Positions 1 to 8,494 of a stretch of 64,000 nt of DNA are shown in pieces. This DNA comes from an uncultured Eubacterium sp. (GTDB lineage Bacteria > Bacillota > Clostridia > Lachnospirales > Lachnospiraceae). Positions within the stretch are counted from its first letter, which is position 1, and each line of letters starts with the position of its first letter. The translations under genes were made by a program, and so were the position numbers. The stretch spans positions 8,233-72,232 of the forward strand of contig NZ_CAKRAS010000006.1 in the NCBI RefSeq assembly GCF_934295145.1. Direction: 5' to 3'. The notes beneath the pieces are model-generated. The model was not told the origin of the DNA. It was given only the letters and a program-made list of their open reading frames with translations, and did no database searches.

Positions 1-2
1 TG

Positions 3-251
3 ATCGTCTTTGCAATGATGCTTCAACAGGGCATTCAGGAGTTTAAAAAAGTAGAACTGACCAATCGTGAAGGCTTCATTATCGGAATTTCCTTTATGAT
101 CGGTGCAGGTATCATGTTCCTGAATGCAGATGCTTTTATGACATTACCGCAGATGCTGCGCTATATTGTTTCCAACGGACTGATCATGGGATTAATCGTA
201 GCACTCTTAATGGAACACATACTGCTACGCAAAAAATCCAAACAAGATTAG
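3..251 (+). CDS. C-terminal part of a uracil/xanthine permease-family transporter (partial)
   Basis: The reading frame is open from the first bases of the window and ends at a TAG at 249-251, so this is the last ~83 codons of a gene starting upstream. It shows two hydrophobic segments (around FIIGISFMIGAGIMFL and YIVSNGLIMGLIVALLM) ending in a short basic tail (LLRKKSKQD). This pattern matches the C-terminal helices of the nucleobase:cation symporter-2 family, whose members import uracil, xanthine or uric acid. The assignment rests only on this tail, so substrate is unknown. A strong hairpin terminator follows at about 294-357. Confidence 0.55.
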   Translation: MVFAMMLQQGIQEFKKVELTNREGFIIGISFMIGAGIMFLNADAFMTLPQMLRYIVSNGLIMGLIVALLMEHILLRKKSKQD

Positions 252-293
252 TGAATTTGTGAAGCGGCAACAATTTACTTTACATAGTGAATC

Positions 294-357
294 AAAAAAC
301 CACTTTTAGACATCACGTAGGCTAAGACGCCTCGCTTAGATGTTAAAAGTGGTTTTT
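294..357. terminator. Long hairpin terminator after the permease gene
   Basis: A ~19-bp stem (arms near 295-314 and 339-357, one bulged base) pairs an A-rich left arm with a T-rich right arm, giving terminator geometry on both strands. The loop holds GCTAAGACGCCTCGCTTA, reminiscent of the loops at 35.3 kb and 10.7 kb. An outer 8-bp inverted repeat, GCGGCAAC (264-271) and GTTGCCGC (377-384), brackets the hairpin. Confidence 0.75.
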
Positions 358-491
358 CTCTTTTTGACTTTATTGAGTTGCCGCAGATACATTATCTGTT
401 GTTAATACAAAATACAAATCTTTATTTCTACTTTTTCCTTAAGCTTTCCATTCTGCCAAATTGCACATTTTTTAACGTTTCGTTTTATTGT

Positions 492-656
492 GCGCGAGAC
501 GGCGCTATTGGTCTGGGAGACCAATGGTTAGCGCCGACCGAAGAGGACTTTAGGTCCTCTGAGACCTCGAACAGGATTCTCCGAATCCTGTTTGAGCCCG
601 TCAGGGCTCATTTCATGCAAAAAGGGATATCCTCTCGGATATCCCTTTGCATGAAA
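492..656 (-). repeat. Array of five consecutive hairpins 3' of tRNA-Gly
   Basis: Five perfect or near-perfect hairpins follow one another: 501-535 (nested, loop GGG), 542-560 (7-bp stem), 570-592 (9-bp stem), 594-609 (6-bp stem) and 611-656 (about 20-bp stem, loop TCTC). Their stems are unrelated in sequence. The array is bounded by an exact 11-base direct repeat, GCGCGAGACGG, at 492-502 and at 660-670, the latter being the 3' end of the tRNA-Gly gene. No open reading frame explains it. Read with the tRNA it would form the trailer of the tRNA transcript. Function is unknown. Confidence 0.7.
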
Positions 657-658
657 AA

Positions 659-731
659 AGCGCGAGACGGGACTCGAACCCGCGGCCTCGACCTTGGCAA
701 GGTCGCGCTCCACCAACTGAGCCACTCGCGC
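659..731 (-). tRNA. tRNA-Gly (GCC anticodon)
   Basis: On the minus strand the acceptor arms GCGCGAG/CTCGCGC, a D-arm with GCTC/GAGC, anticodon stem CGACC/GGTCG around loop TTGCCAA, and a T-arm with TTCGAGT fold as a complete cloverleaf. Loop positions 34-36 read GCC, so it decodes GGC/GGU glycine codons. CCA is not encoded. A consensus promoter lies at 771-799. Confidence 0.95.
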
Positions 732-770
732 ATTTCTTATTTTGTTGTGCTCTTGCTGAACACAAGACAT

Positions 771-799
771 AATATACAGGATAAACTTGTTTCTGTCAA
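771..799 (-). promoter_or_regulatory. Sigma-A promoter of tRNA-Gly
   Basis: On the minus strand TTGACA (794-799) and TATATT (771-776) are separated by 17 bases, about 40 bases upstream of the tRNA 5' end. This is a near-consensus housekeeping promoter. Confidence 0.85.
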
Positions 800-918
800 C
801 GCTTTTTCCACGAAAAATTAAAGTTCGAATTTATATATATTTTTCTGAAAATTCACACATTTTCAAAACGTGCATCTCTGCTTGCATTACCGACATCCAA
901 TGCTTCCTTTCTTCGCAG

Positions 919-963
919 ACAAAAAGAAATCCTGAATATAGATTTCGTGCTATCCAGGATTTC
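919..963 (-). terminator. Intrinsic terminator of glmS
   Basis: On the minus strand AGAAATCCTGGAT pairs with ATTCAGGATTTCT and is followed by a T-run (TTTTT), 15 bases past the glmS stop. The region 732-918 holds the tRNA-Gly promoter and otherwise nothing recognisable. Confidence 0.8.
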
Positions 964-977
964 TCTAAATATAATAT

Positions 978-2816
978 TTACTCTACGGTTACAGATTTTG
1001 CAAGGTTTCTCGGCTTATCTACATCCAGACCTTTTGCTACACTGACATAGTATCCCAGTAACTGTAATGGAATGATAGCCAGACTTGTTGCAAAGTGTGG
1101 ATCTGTCTTTGGCACGTAAACAGAGAAATCTGCGGTATCTTCAATACCATAATTGCCATATGTGGTCAGTCCCATCAGATATGCACCACGGCTCTTTACC
1201 TCAACCATATTGCTGATGGTTTTCTCATAAAGACCACTCTGTGTCAGCACTCCGACAACCAATGTATTATCCTCAATCAGACTGATAGTTCCATGTTTTA
1301 ACTCACCTGCGGCATAAGCCTCTGAATGAATATAACTGATTTCTTTCATTTTCAGACTGCCTTCCAGACTAATGGCATAATCCAGACCGCGTCCAAGGAA
1401 AAACATGTCTTTTGCATTTGCATATTTGCTTGCAAACCACTGGATACGCTCTTTGTCATCCAGAATCTTCTGAATCTTAGCCGGCAGTGCATTTAATTCT
1501 GTGATCATGTCTGCACATGCTTCCTCACTGAGCAGACCTTTCACCTGTGCCAGACGCATTGCAAACAGATACATTGCGATCAGCTGTGTGCTGTACGCTT
1601 TTGTTGTTGCCACGGAAATCTCCGGACCCGCATAAGTATATAAAGTGTAATCACTCTCACGGGCAATACTGGAGCCTACTACGTTTACAATGCCCAGCAC
1701 GGACACACCTTTTTCTTTTGCCAGACGCAGCGCTGCAAGACTGTCTGCTGTCTCTCCGGACTGGGAAATGATCACTACCAGTGAATTTTTCATCAGGATT
1801 GGATTACGGTAACGGAACTCAGAAGCAATATCAATCTCAACCGGAACCTGAGTCATATCTTCCAGTACATATTTTGCAGCCATCGCCACATGATAAGCAG
1901 AACCACAACCTACGATATAAACACGCTCAATACCGGCCAAATCCTCATCTGTCAGGCCAATCTCGGAAAAATCAACGACATTGTCTTTTACATAAGCTCC
2001 AACTGTATCCTGAACAGCCTTTGGCTGCTCATGGATCTCTTTCAGCATGAAATGCTCATAGCCGCCTTTTTCTGCTGCCTCAGCATCCCATTTGATCTCA
2101 ACCATTTCTTTTTCGATTTCTTCTTCATCTGTATTGTAGAAATGGATCTCATCTTTTGTCAGCTCAGCAATTTCCATATTTCCAATGTAATATACATTAC
2201 GTGTCTGATCCAGGATGGCCGGTACGTCAGATGCGATCAGAGAACCTGTTTCATTTTTTCCAATGATCAGCGGGCTGTCTTTTCTTGCTGCAAAAACTTT
2301 GCCCGGGTAATCTTTAAAAAGCACTCCAAATGCATAAGAACCTCTGATGTGAAGCATTGCTGTCGCTATTGCTGTGAGCGGAGATGCTGTCTTTTTGTAG
2401 TAATGATCAATTAATTTTACTGCTACTTCTGTATCTGTCTCAGAATAAAAAGTATAACCGCGTTTTACTAATTTTTCTTTCAGTTCCTGGAAGTTCTCGA
2501 TAATACCGTTGTGTACGAGAACGACATTTTTATCATCAGAACAATGCGGATGCGCATTGTTTTCAGATGGCTCTCCGTGAGTAGCCCAACGGGTATGACC
2601 AATACCACAGGTTCCTTTTACGGAATGTCCCTCGTCCGTCTTCTCAATCAGGGTACGAAGACGGCCTTTCGCCTTTACGATCTCGATATTTCCAGTCTCT
2701 TCATCACGGACAGAAATACCGGCTGAATCATAGCCTCGATACTCCAGTTTTGCAAGACCTGCAAGTAAAATCGGGGCTGCCTGCTGTTCTCCAATATAGC
2801 CTACAATTCCACACAT
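978..2816 (-). CDS. glmS: Glutamine-fructose-6-phosphate aminotransferase (isomerizing)
   Basis: GlmS converts fructose-6-phosphate and glutamine into glucosamine-6-phosphate, the first step toward UDP-GlcNAc for peptidoglycan. The 612-residue protein begins MCGIVGYIG, exposing the nucleophilic Cys after Met removal. The amidotransferase domain covers about residues 2-220 (YRGYDSAG and GHTRWATHG motifs). Two SIS domains follow at about 290-430 and 460-600, and the C-terminus is the canonical KPRNLAKSVTVE. Length is normal for the family. A clear SD (TAGGAG) precedes the ATG. Only 64 bases separate it from ctpA, so it may be the last gene of the ftsEX cluster. That gap is too short for a glmS ribozyme, which controls many Firmicute glmS genes. 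Confidence 0.97.
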   Translation of the reverse strand: MCGIVGYIGEQQAAPILLAGLAKLEYRGYDSAGISVRDEETGNIEIVKAKGRLRTLIEKTDEGHSVKGTCGIGHTRWATHGEPSENNAHPHCSDDKNVVLVHNGIIENFQELKEKLVKRGYTFYSETDTEVAVKLIDHYYKKTASPLTAIATAMLHIRGSYAFGVLFKDYPGKVFAARKDSPLIIGKNETGSLIASDVPAILDQTRNVYYIGNMEIAELTKDEIHFYNTDEEEIEKEMVEIKWDAEAAEKGGYEHFMLKEIHEQPKAVQDTVGAYVKDNVVDFSEIGLTDEDLAGIERVYIVGCGSAYHVAMAAKYVLEDMTQVPVEIDIASEFRYRNPILMKNSLVVIISQSGETADSLAALRLAKEKGVSVLGIVNVVGSSIARESDYTLYTYAGPEISVATTKAYSTQLIAMYLFAMRLAQVKGLLSEEACADMITELNALPAKIQKILDDKERIQWFASKYANAKDMFFLGRGLDYAISLEGSLKMKEISYIHSEAYAAGELKHGTISLIEDNTLVVGVLTQSGLYEKTISNMVEVKSRGAYLMGLTTYGNYGIEDTADFSVYVPKTDPHFATSLAIIPLQLLGYYVSVAKGLDVDKPRNLAKSVTVE

Positions 2817-2880
2817 ATATTGATAATCTCCTATCTATCTTACTTTTTAGTTTCTAAACGTTACATTTCATCATATCATA

Positions 2881-4176
2881 TTACTGCTGCTGTTGCAAGA
2901 TTTCCAGTGCCTTTTGAATCTGGTTGTCGTAATCCACACTGTATGTGGCATCTTCCGAACCCGTAAATTCATAATCCAGCTCTACATCCGGCGTAATGCC
3001 AATTCCCTGTATACAGGTACCATTTGGCGTGAAATACCGACTTGTAGTCAGTTTAAAAGCACTTCCGTCTTTCAGGGACAAAATCGACTGTACCACACCT
3101 TTTCCATAAGTGGTCGTTCCTACGATCGTACCTGCTTTCCGATCCTGAATGGCTCCGGCAAAAATTTCCGATGCACTTGCACTGTATCCGTTTACCAGAA
3201 CTGCCAGCGGAAGATCCAGTGATTTGTCATCCGTAGAATTATAATCCTCCCGGTTTCCACTCCGATCCTCTGTATACACCAACAGGCCTTTCGGTAAAAT
3301 ATCATCCAGCATATCACACACAGAAGTCAGCATACCACCCGGATTGGAACGCAGATCCACGATCAGTGATGTCATTTCCTGATTTTGCAAGGTCTGCAGT
3401 GCTTCCTCGAACTGCTCCGTTGTATGCTCGGTAAACTCTGTCACCTGTATGTATCCGGTATTATTTTTCAGCATCTGGCTGGTAACCGTTGGAAGCACCA
3501 GATTTTTTCTCGTAATATCAAATTCCAGATTTTCAGATTCACCGGAACGTGTGATCACCAGATGTACCTTTGTATCTTCTTCTCCGCGAATATGATTGAC
3601 AAATTCAGTCAGATCCATGGACGCTGCTTCATAATCATCTGCTGACACGATCACATCGCCTTCTTTCAATCCGCCTTCCTGAGCAGGAGAACCATCGTAT
3701 ACATGCATGACTGTAACCGTTTTAGTCTCCGCATCCTGCTGCAGACTTGCTCCGATTCCGCAATATGTTCCAGATATATTGGATTCAAAAAGCTGTTTTG
3801 CCTCATCTGCCGTATAATACTGGGAATACACATCCAGATTATCAAATAAACCTGCATACAAGCCTTCCTGTAATGTGTCGGTATCCACATCCTCATAATA
3901 ATTGGACTGAATATACTGAGCCAGAGACTGAATTTTTGTCCGCGTATTTTTATCCAGCAAATCGGAACTTGCAGATAATCCACGCACACCGGAAGTCATC
4001 ACAAATAATCCTCCGCAGATGACTGCCATCACGATAGCTCCGGCGACAAAGCCTTTTCCGAATCCACTTCGTTTTCTCTTTTTTCTATTGCCACCCTTTT
4101 CCGGTTGATTCTCTGCTTCCGTAGCAGAAGTATGCTCCATGTCTGCTGCCAAAATTTCCTGTTCCTCGTGATTCAT
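2881..4176 (-). CDS. S41-family C-terminal processing peptidase (CtpA/CtpB-like)
   Basis: This is a membrane-anchored serine protease of the carboxyl-terminal processing family, which cleaves exported proteins on the outer membrane face. The 431-residue protein has an acidic then basic cytoplasmic tail, one transmembrane segment at about 42-62, a PDZ domain at about 135-215 and an S41 core. The Ser/Lys dyad is visible as SASEIFAGA (Ser336) and TTTYGKG (Lys359), with DLRSNPGG at 274-281. It starts 17 bases after the M23 hydrolase gene with which it appears co-transcribed, so that hydrolase or another wall enzyme is a plausible substrate (inference). Confidence 0.93.
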   Translation of the reverse strand: MNHEEQEILAADMEHTSATEAENQPEKGGNRKKRKRSGFGKGFVAGAIVMAVICGGLFVMTSGVRGLSASSDLLDKNTRTKIQSLAQYIQSNYYEDVDTDTLQEGLYAGLFDNLDVYSQYYTADEAKQLFESNISGTYCGIGASLQQDAETKTVTVMHVYDGSPAQEGGLKEGDVIVSADDYEAASMDLTEFVNHIRGEEDTKVHLVITRSGESENLEFDITRKNLVLPTVTSQMLKNNTGYIQVTEFTEHTTEQFEEALQTLQNQEMTSLIVDLRSNPGGMLTSVCDMLDDILPKGLLVYTEDRSGNREDYNSTDDKSLDLPLAVLVNGYSASASEIFAGAIQDRKAGTIVGTTTYGKGVVQSILSLKDGSAFKLTTSRYFTPNGTCIQGIGITPDVELDYEFTGSEDATYSVDYDNQIQKALEILQQQQ

Positions 4177-4192
4177 GTTCTAATACTCCTTC

Positions 4193-5515
4193 TTACAGAT
4201 AATTACCCGGGTCTACATATTTTCCATTTAATTGTACCCCAAAATGTAAATGCGGACCGGTAGAAATGCCAGTGCTTCCTACTTTTGCAATAGTAGATCC
4301 CCGACTTACACTCTGTCCCTTCGAAACAAGAACCGAAGAACAGTGTTCATAAATCGTAAATAGTCCGCCACCATGACTCAAAATCACATAATTACCGAGT
4401 ACGCTGCTGTATCCTGTGATCGTCACAATACCGTCTGCCGCTGCGACAACTGCAGCTCCTGATGAAGCTCCGATATCATAGCCCTGATGATAACTGGATG
4501 CTCCTGCTGTCGGTGAATTTCTTTTGCCAAATCCACTTGTGATCCTTGTGCTGGATGGGCATGGCCAGGTAAACACACCTCCGGTATAGGAATTATTTGT
4601 ATTTACATTTGAAGAACCTGCCCCGGAATTTGAAGCAGATCCGGAACTGCTGCCAGAATTAGTACTATTGCTGCTATTGTTTGCATCTTCCTGCTGTTTT
4701 TTCAGTTCTTCCTGACGTTTCTGTTCCTCCTGCTGCTTTCTTGCTTCTTCTGATTTTCTGGCTGCCTCTTCTGCGGCCAGCATATCTTGTATCAGCTGAT
4801 TTTCTGCTGCAATTTTCTGTTCATATTCCTGTGCGCTCTCTTCTGCTTCTGAAAGTCCCTGACGGATTCCGGACAATTGCTGCTCCTTCTCCTGCATCAG
4901 CAGCTTTACTGCCTGCTGCTCTTCTTCCTGCTGAGACTGAAGTGCCTCTAGTTCTGCTTTATCCTGCTTAATTATCTCTTCTGCATTCTGAATTTCTGCT
5001 TGCAATTGCTGATATTCTGACAGTTTTTCTCTGTCATATGTCATTAAAGAGGACATATATTCTACCTTTTTCAGCAACTCTGCAAAACTTCCTGCTTCCA
5101 GAAGTGCTTCCAGATAGTTCATTCCGGAGTTTTGATACATATAACGTATGCGCCCTTTCATGCTTTCATACTGTTCTGCCTCATTTTCCTGCGCTGTCGC
5201 AAGCTGTTCTTCCGAATCTGCTAACTCTTTATTTTTTTCTTCTGTCTGTGCTTCCAGATCATCTATCTTTTCTGAGATGGCTGACAGCTTAGCATCCAGC
5301 TCACTGATCGCTGCCTGCACATCTCCCTGCTGTCCCTGTAACTGACTGATCAGTGCCTTGACATCCTTCAGGTCATTTTCCAGCTGGCTCTTTCTCTCGC
5401 GGACATCAGAAATACTCCCGGAAGCAGCAGAAGCGCCGGCACTTCCCGCTGCTGTTGCAAGAAGTGTCGCCGCCATGATCAATCCTGTGATTTGCCTGAT
5501 TCTTCTCTTCATCAT
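4193..5515 (-). CDS. Secreted coiled-coil peptidoglycan hydrolase, M23 family (EnvC/CwlO-type partner of FtsEX)
   Basis: The ~440-residue protein has a signal peptide (about 1-30), a long charged coiled coil (about 35-265), a flexible Asn/Ser/Gly linker (about 285-325) and a C-terminal M23 domain. Zinc ligand motifs HQGYDIG and GPHLHFG are present. M23 enzymes cut peptide cross-bridges in the wall. Coiled-coil hydrolases of this shape are controlled by FtsEX in other bacteria, and ftsE and ftsX lie immediately upstream, so the same arrangement is inferred. The ATG at 5515 is chosen because GGGAG lies 5 bases upstream; a second ATG follows directly. Confidence 0.9.
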   Translation of the reverse strand: MMKRRIRQITGLIMAATLLATAAGSAGASAASGSISDVRERKSQLENDLKDVKALISQLQGQQGDVQAAISELDAKLSAISEKIDDLEAQTEEKNKELADSEEQLATAQENEAEQYESMKGRIRYMYQNSGMNYLEALLEAGSFAELLKKVEYMSSLMTYDREKLSEYQQLQAEIQNAEEIIKQDKAELEALQSQQEEEQQAVKLLMQEKEQQLSGIRQGLSEAEESAQEYEQKIAAENQLIQDMLAAEEAARKSEEARKQQEEQKRQEELKKQQEDANNSSNSTNSGSSSGSASNSGAGSSNVNTNNSYTGGVFTWPCPSSTRITSGFGKRNSPTAGASSYHQGYDIGASSGAAVVAAADGIVTITGYSSVLGNYVILSHGGGLFTIYEHCSSVLVSKGQSVSRGSTIAKVGSTGISTGPHLHFGVQLNGKYVDPGNYL

Positions 5516-5580
5516 CAAATCTCCCTATCACTCTTTTTCTGCTGTATCTGATTACATAATTATTCTTCTGCTGTTCAACA

Positions 5581-6489
5581 TTATACGTTGATATGCTTAT
5601 GAACAGTTGCACGGCTTCCTATGTATCCAATACCAATACCAAGAATCAGTCCTACCGGAATAAGAATCCGGAATACAGACTGTGCCGGAAGGAATGTCAG
5701 TAAATTATTCAGGAAGCCAAATCTGTTTGCTACATAAGCAATGATTTTTCCATACATTGCATACAAAATGCATAACGGAATGATTGCTCCGATTGCACCA
5801 ATCAGAATACCTTCGACAATAAATGGCGAACGAACAAAGAAATCCGTCGCCCCGATCATTTTCATGATACCGATTTCTTCTTTACGGACTGCAATACCTG
5901 TACGAACAGTATTGCTGATCAGGAATACTGCAACACAAATTAAAATAATAATAATAACTGCGGATACGATACTTACCAGTTTATTAAAATCAGTCAATGT
6001 ATTTGCAACCATCTCAGACTGACGAACCTTGCTGATATGATCCTGTCCTTCCAGATAAGATACCAGACTGCTCTGCTGTGAAATATCTTCCATGTAAATC
6101 TCATAGTTTGCCTTGTCGGACAGCGGGTTATCGGAACCGAAACTTGCTGCTGCAGCCTCATCTCCATCAAAGTATTCCAGTTTATATTCTTCCCAGGCTT
6201 CATCCGCTGACACATAATTAAAACTTGATACTTCCGGCCGCATTGCAATCTTCTGTCCGATTTCATCAATCTGATCCTGCGTCGTTCCCTCATCAAAAAA
6301 TACCGTGATCGCTACGCTGGACTCCACGTCTTTTACCACATGCTGAAAGTTTACTACGATGGAATAAAACATACCAAACATAAAAATACATGCTGCCATG
6401 GTTGCGATTGACGCGATTGAAAACATCTTATTGGTCCAGATATTTTTGATACCCTGCTTGATCGTATATCCTAATGTACTAATTTTCAT
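5581..6489 (-). CDS. ftsX: Cell division ABC transporter permease FtsX
   Basis: FtsX is the membrane half of FtsEX, a non-transporting ABC complex that passes conformational signals across the membrane to wall hydrolases. The 302-residue protein has one N-terminal transmembrane helix (about 22-45), a large extracellular domain (about 46-165), then three helices in the C-terminal half, the standard FtsX layout. The start MKISTLGYTIKQG at 6489 is preferred over an ATG nine codons upstream because it begins just inside the end of ftsE (11-base overlap), as expected for coupled translation. Confidence 0.94.
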   Translation of the reverse strand: MKISTLGYTIKQGIKNIWTNKMFSIASIATMAACIFMFGMFYSIVVNFQHVVKDVESSVAITVFFDEGTTQDQIDEIGQKIAMRPEVSSFNYVSADEAWEEYKLEYFDGDEAAAASFGSDNPLSDKANYEIYMEDISQQSSLVSYLEGQDHISKVRQSEMVANTLTDFNKLVSIVSAVIIIILICVAVFLISNTVRTGIAVRKEEIGIMKMIGATDFFVRSPFIVEGILIGAIGAIIPLCILYAMYGKIIAYVANRFGFLNNLLTFLPAQSVFRILIPVGLILGIGIGYIGSRATVHKHINV

Positions 6490-7165
6490 CGTCTGCACCA
6501 CCCATCTGTACATCACTTACCACATGCCCCTGCTGCAGTGTGATAACACGTTTCTTCATTGCTTCTACAATTTCCATATTATGGCTGACTACCAGAACCG
6601 TCGTGCCACGCTTGTTGATTTCATCCAGTAATTTCATAATCTCCCATGCATTATTTGCATCCAGGTTACCGGTCGGCTCATCCGCCAGTAAAATCTTTGG
6701 CTCATTGATCAGTGCTCTTGCAATTGCCACACGCTGCTGTTCACCACCGGACAGCTGATTTGGTTTGGATTTATATTTTGCAGCCAGCCCCACCAGAGAA
6801 AGTATCTTCGGTACTTTTTCCTTAATGGAACGGTTCGGCGCTGAAATAACTCTCTGTGCAAATGCAACATTTTCATATACATTTCTGTCTTTTAACAGAC
6901 GGAAATCCTGGAATACACATCCGATATTTCTACGGAATTTCGGAACGTGGCGATGCGGGATCTGTGATAAAATTTTGTCATTGATCACGATGGTTCCGGA
7001 AGTCGGCTCCAGCTCTTTCAGTAATAGTTTGATTAATGTAGATTTACCGGATCCGCTGTCTCCAACCACAAACACAAATTCGCCTTCATCTATCTGAATA
7101 TTGACATCAGCCAATGCAGGTACGCCTTCTACATAGGACTTACTTACGTCTTTTAATGTAATCAT
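6479..7165 (-). CDS. ftsE: Cell division ATP-binding protein FtsE
   Basis: FtsE is the ATPase partner of FtsX. The 228-residue protein contains Walker A GDSGSGKST, the ABC signature LSGGEQQR, Walker B with the family tag LLADEPTGNLD, and the switch His in VVSHN. The start MITLKDVSKSY at 7165 is preceded by AGGAGG with a good spacing; an open frame extends 28 codons further upstream but lacks family similarity and runs into a hairpin. It leads the ftsE-ftsX-hydrolase-ctpA-glmS series. Confidence 0.96.
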   Translation of the reverse strand: MITLKDVSKSYVEGVPALADVNIQIDEGEFVFVVGDSGSGKSTLIKLLLKELEPTSGTIVINDKILSQIPHRHVPKFRRNIGCVFQDFRLLKDRNVYENVAFAQRVISAPNRSIKEKVPKILSLVGLAAKYKSKPNQLSGGEQQRVAIARALINEPKILLADEPTGNLDANNAWEIMKLLDEINKRGTTVLVVSHNMEIVEAMKKRVITLQQGHVVSDVQMGGADDEN

Positions 7166-7205
7166 TTTATCCTCCTTTGTCTTACTATGTTTTTTTGCAT
7201 AAAAT

Positions 7206-7236
7206 GGGGGCACGAAGTCTGTTCTTTTGTGCCCCC
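7206..7236 (-). terminator. Hairpin terminator or attenuator between the PucR-like gene and ftsE
   Basis: GGGGGCAC pairs with GTGCCCCC around a 15-base loop, followed on the minus strand by ATTTTATGC. It lies 14 bases past the regulator stop codon and 41 bases before ftsE, so it can end the regulator transcript or limit read-through into ftsEX. Confidence 0.65.
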
Positions 7237-7249
7237 AAACACTTAGCAA

Positions 7250-8332
7250 TTAATAATCTAATGTTTCCATATATTTCATGTATTTTACAACCATCAATGC
7301 AATCTTGAATGTGATGGCATCTTCAAACACTCTCAGATCAAGACCGGTGCTCTTCTGAAGTTTATCCAGGCGGTACACCAGAGTGTTTCTGTGAATGTAT
7401 AACTGACGTGATGTCTCGGATACATTCAGGCTGTTTTCAAAGAATTTATTGATGGTGGTCAGTGTCTCCTCATCAAAATCATCCGGGGATTTTCCACCGA
7501 AAATTTCTTTGATAAACATTTTGCACAGCGGTAACGGCAACTGATAAATCAGACGGCCGATGCCCAGTGCGGAGTACGCGATAATATTGCGCTCCTCAAA
7601 GAAGATTTTTCCGACATCCAGTGCCATGCGCGCTTCCTTATAAGATCTGGATACTTCTTTGATCTCATTGACCACGGTACCATATGCGATATGTACATCC
7701 GCTTCACCCTTAAACAGACCAAGAATCACTTCCGCTGTCTTATTCAAGTCATTCGCACTGTCGGAACCTTCCACTTCTTTGACCACGATAATATTTTTCT
7801 CATCTACCGCAGTGACAAAATCTTTATTTTTTCCTTCAAAGATACTGCGTACCTTCTCCAGCTCATTTCCTTCTTTATCGCGATTGGTCTCTACTATATA
7901 TACCACTCTTCGCACATCAGTTTCAATATGAAGTTTCTTGGCACGATTGTAAATATCTACCAGAAGCAGATTATCCAGCAGCAGGTTCTTGATAAAGTTG
8001 TCTTTATCGAAACGCTCTTTGTATGCTACCAGCAGATTCTGGATTTGAAAACTTGCAATCTTTCCAATCATATACACATCATCACTGTCTCCGTTGGCCA
8101 ACAGGATATATTCCAGCTGATGATCATCAAACACTTTGAAAAAATGACATCCAGATACAACCTGACTGTCTGCCGGTGAATCTACCAGTGCCATAGCTGA
8201 ACTTATATATCGATCCGCATCTAAAAATGTAGTTGCAAGGATTTTTCCTTCTGTATCAATGATACACAAATCTATCCTTGTAATATTTTTTAATCCATCG
8301 ATCGTATTTTGCAATATCTGATTTGAAATCAT
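7250..8332 (-). CDS. PucR/CdaR-family transcriptional regulator
   Basis: The 360-residue protein ends in a PucR-type helix-turn-helix (about 300-350), with the signature ETSRQLYIHRNTLVYRLDKL. The N-terminal half resembles a sensory domain and the centre a GGDEF-like CdaR middle domain. Family members are activators for sugar-diacid, purine or amino-acid catabolism, but the ligand here cannot be read from sequence. It sits directly upstream of ftsE on the same strand, separated by a hairpin, so a regulatory link to the envelope genes is possible but unproven. AGGGGGA precedes the start. Confidence 0.85.
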   Translation of the reverse strand: MISNQILQNTIDGLKNITRIDLCIIDTEGKILATTFLDADRYISSAMALVDSPADSQVVSGCHFFKVFDDHQLEYILLANGDSDDVYMIGKIASFQIQNLLVAYKERFDKDNFIKNLLLDNLLLVDIYNRAKKLHIETDVRRVVYIVETNRDKEGNELEKVRSIFEGKNKDFVTAVDEKNIIVVKEVEGSDSANDLNKTAEVILGLFKGEADVHIAYGTVVNEIKEVSRSYKEARMALDVGKIFFEERNIIAYSALGIGRLIYQLPLPLCKMFIKEIFGGKSPDDFDEETLTTINKFFENSLNVSETSRQLYIHRNTLVYRLDKLQKSTGLDLRVFEDAITFKIALMVVKYMKYMETLDY

Positions 8333-8448
8333 AATAAAAAGTCCCCCTGCATATTTTTATACAACATTCACAATAACCAATTCTCTTTTTTACATATATT
8401 TTTTATACGTATCTCTATTTTAAGACAAAAGCCCCAAAAAAGTAAAGA

Positions 8449-8476
8449 GGAAATGCAATTTTTTTTATGCATTTCC
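8449..8476 (-). terminator. Hairpin after the yitT-type gene
   Basis: GGAAATGCA and TGCATTTCC form a 9-bp stem around an A/T loop. On the minus strand it is followed by CTCTTTACTTTTTT, a weak but usable T-tract, 19 bases past the stop. Confidence 0.6.
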
Positions 8477-8494
8477 CCAATTTTTATACTTTGT

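Noticed and set aside
492..502. Second tRNA-Gly copy or classical attachment site
   Set aside because: Only 11 bases match the tRNA 3' end; no further tRNA arms and no integrase or cargo genes lie between the copies.
378..821. Plus-strand frame of 147 codons across the hairpin array and tRNA-Gly
   Set aside because: It runs antisense through a complete tRNA gene and five hairpins and has no ribosome binding site.
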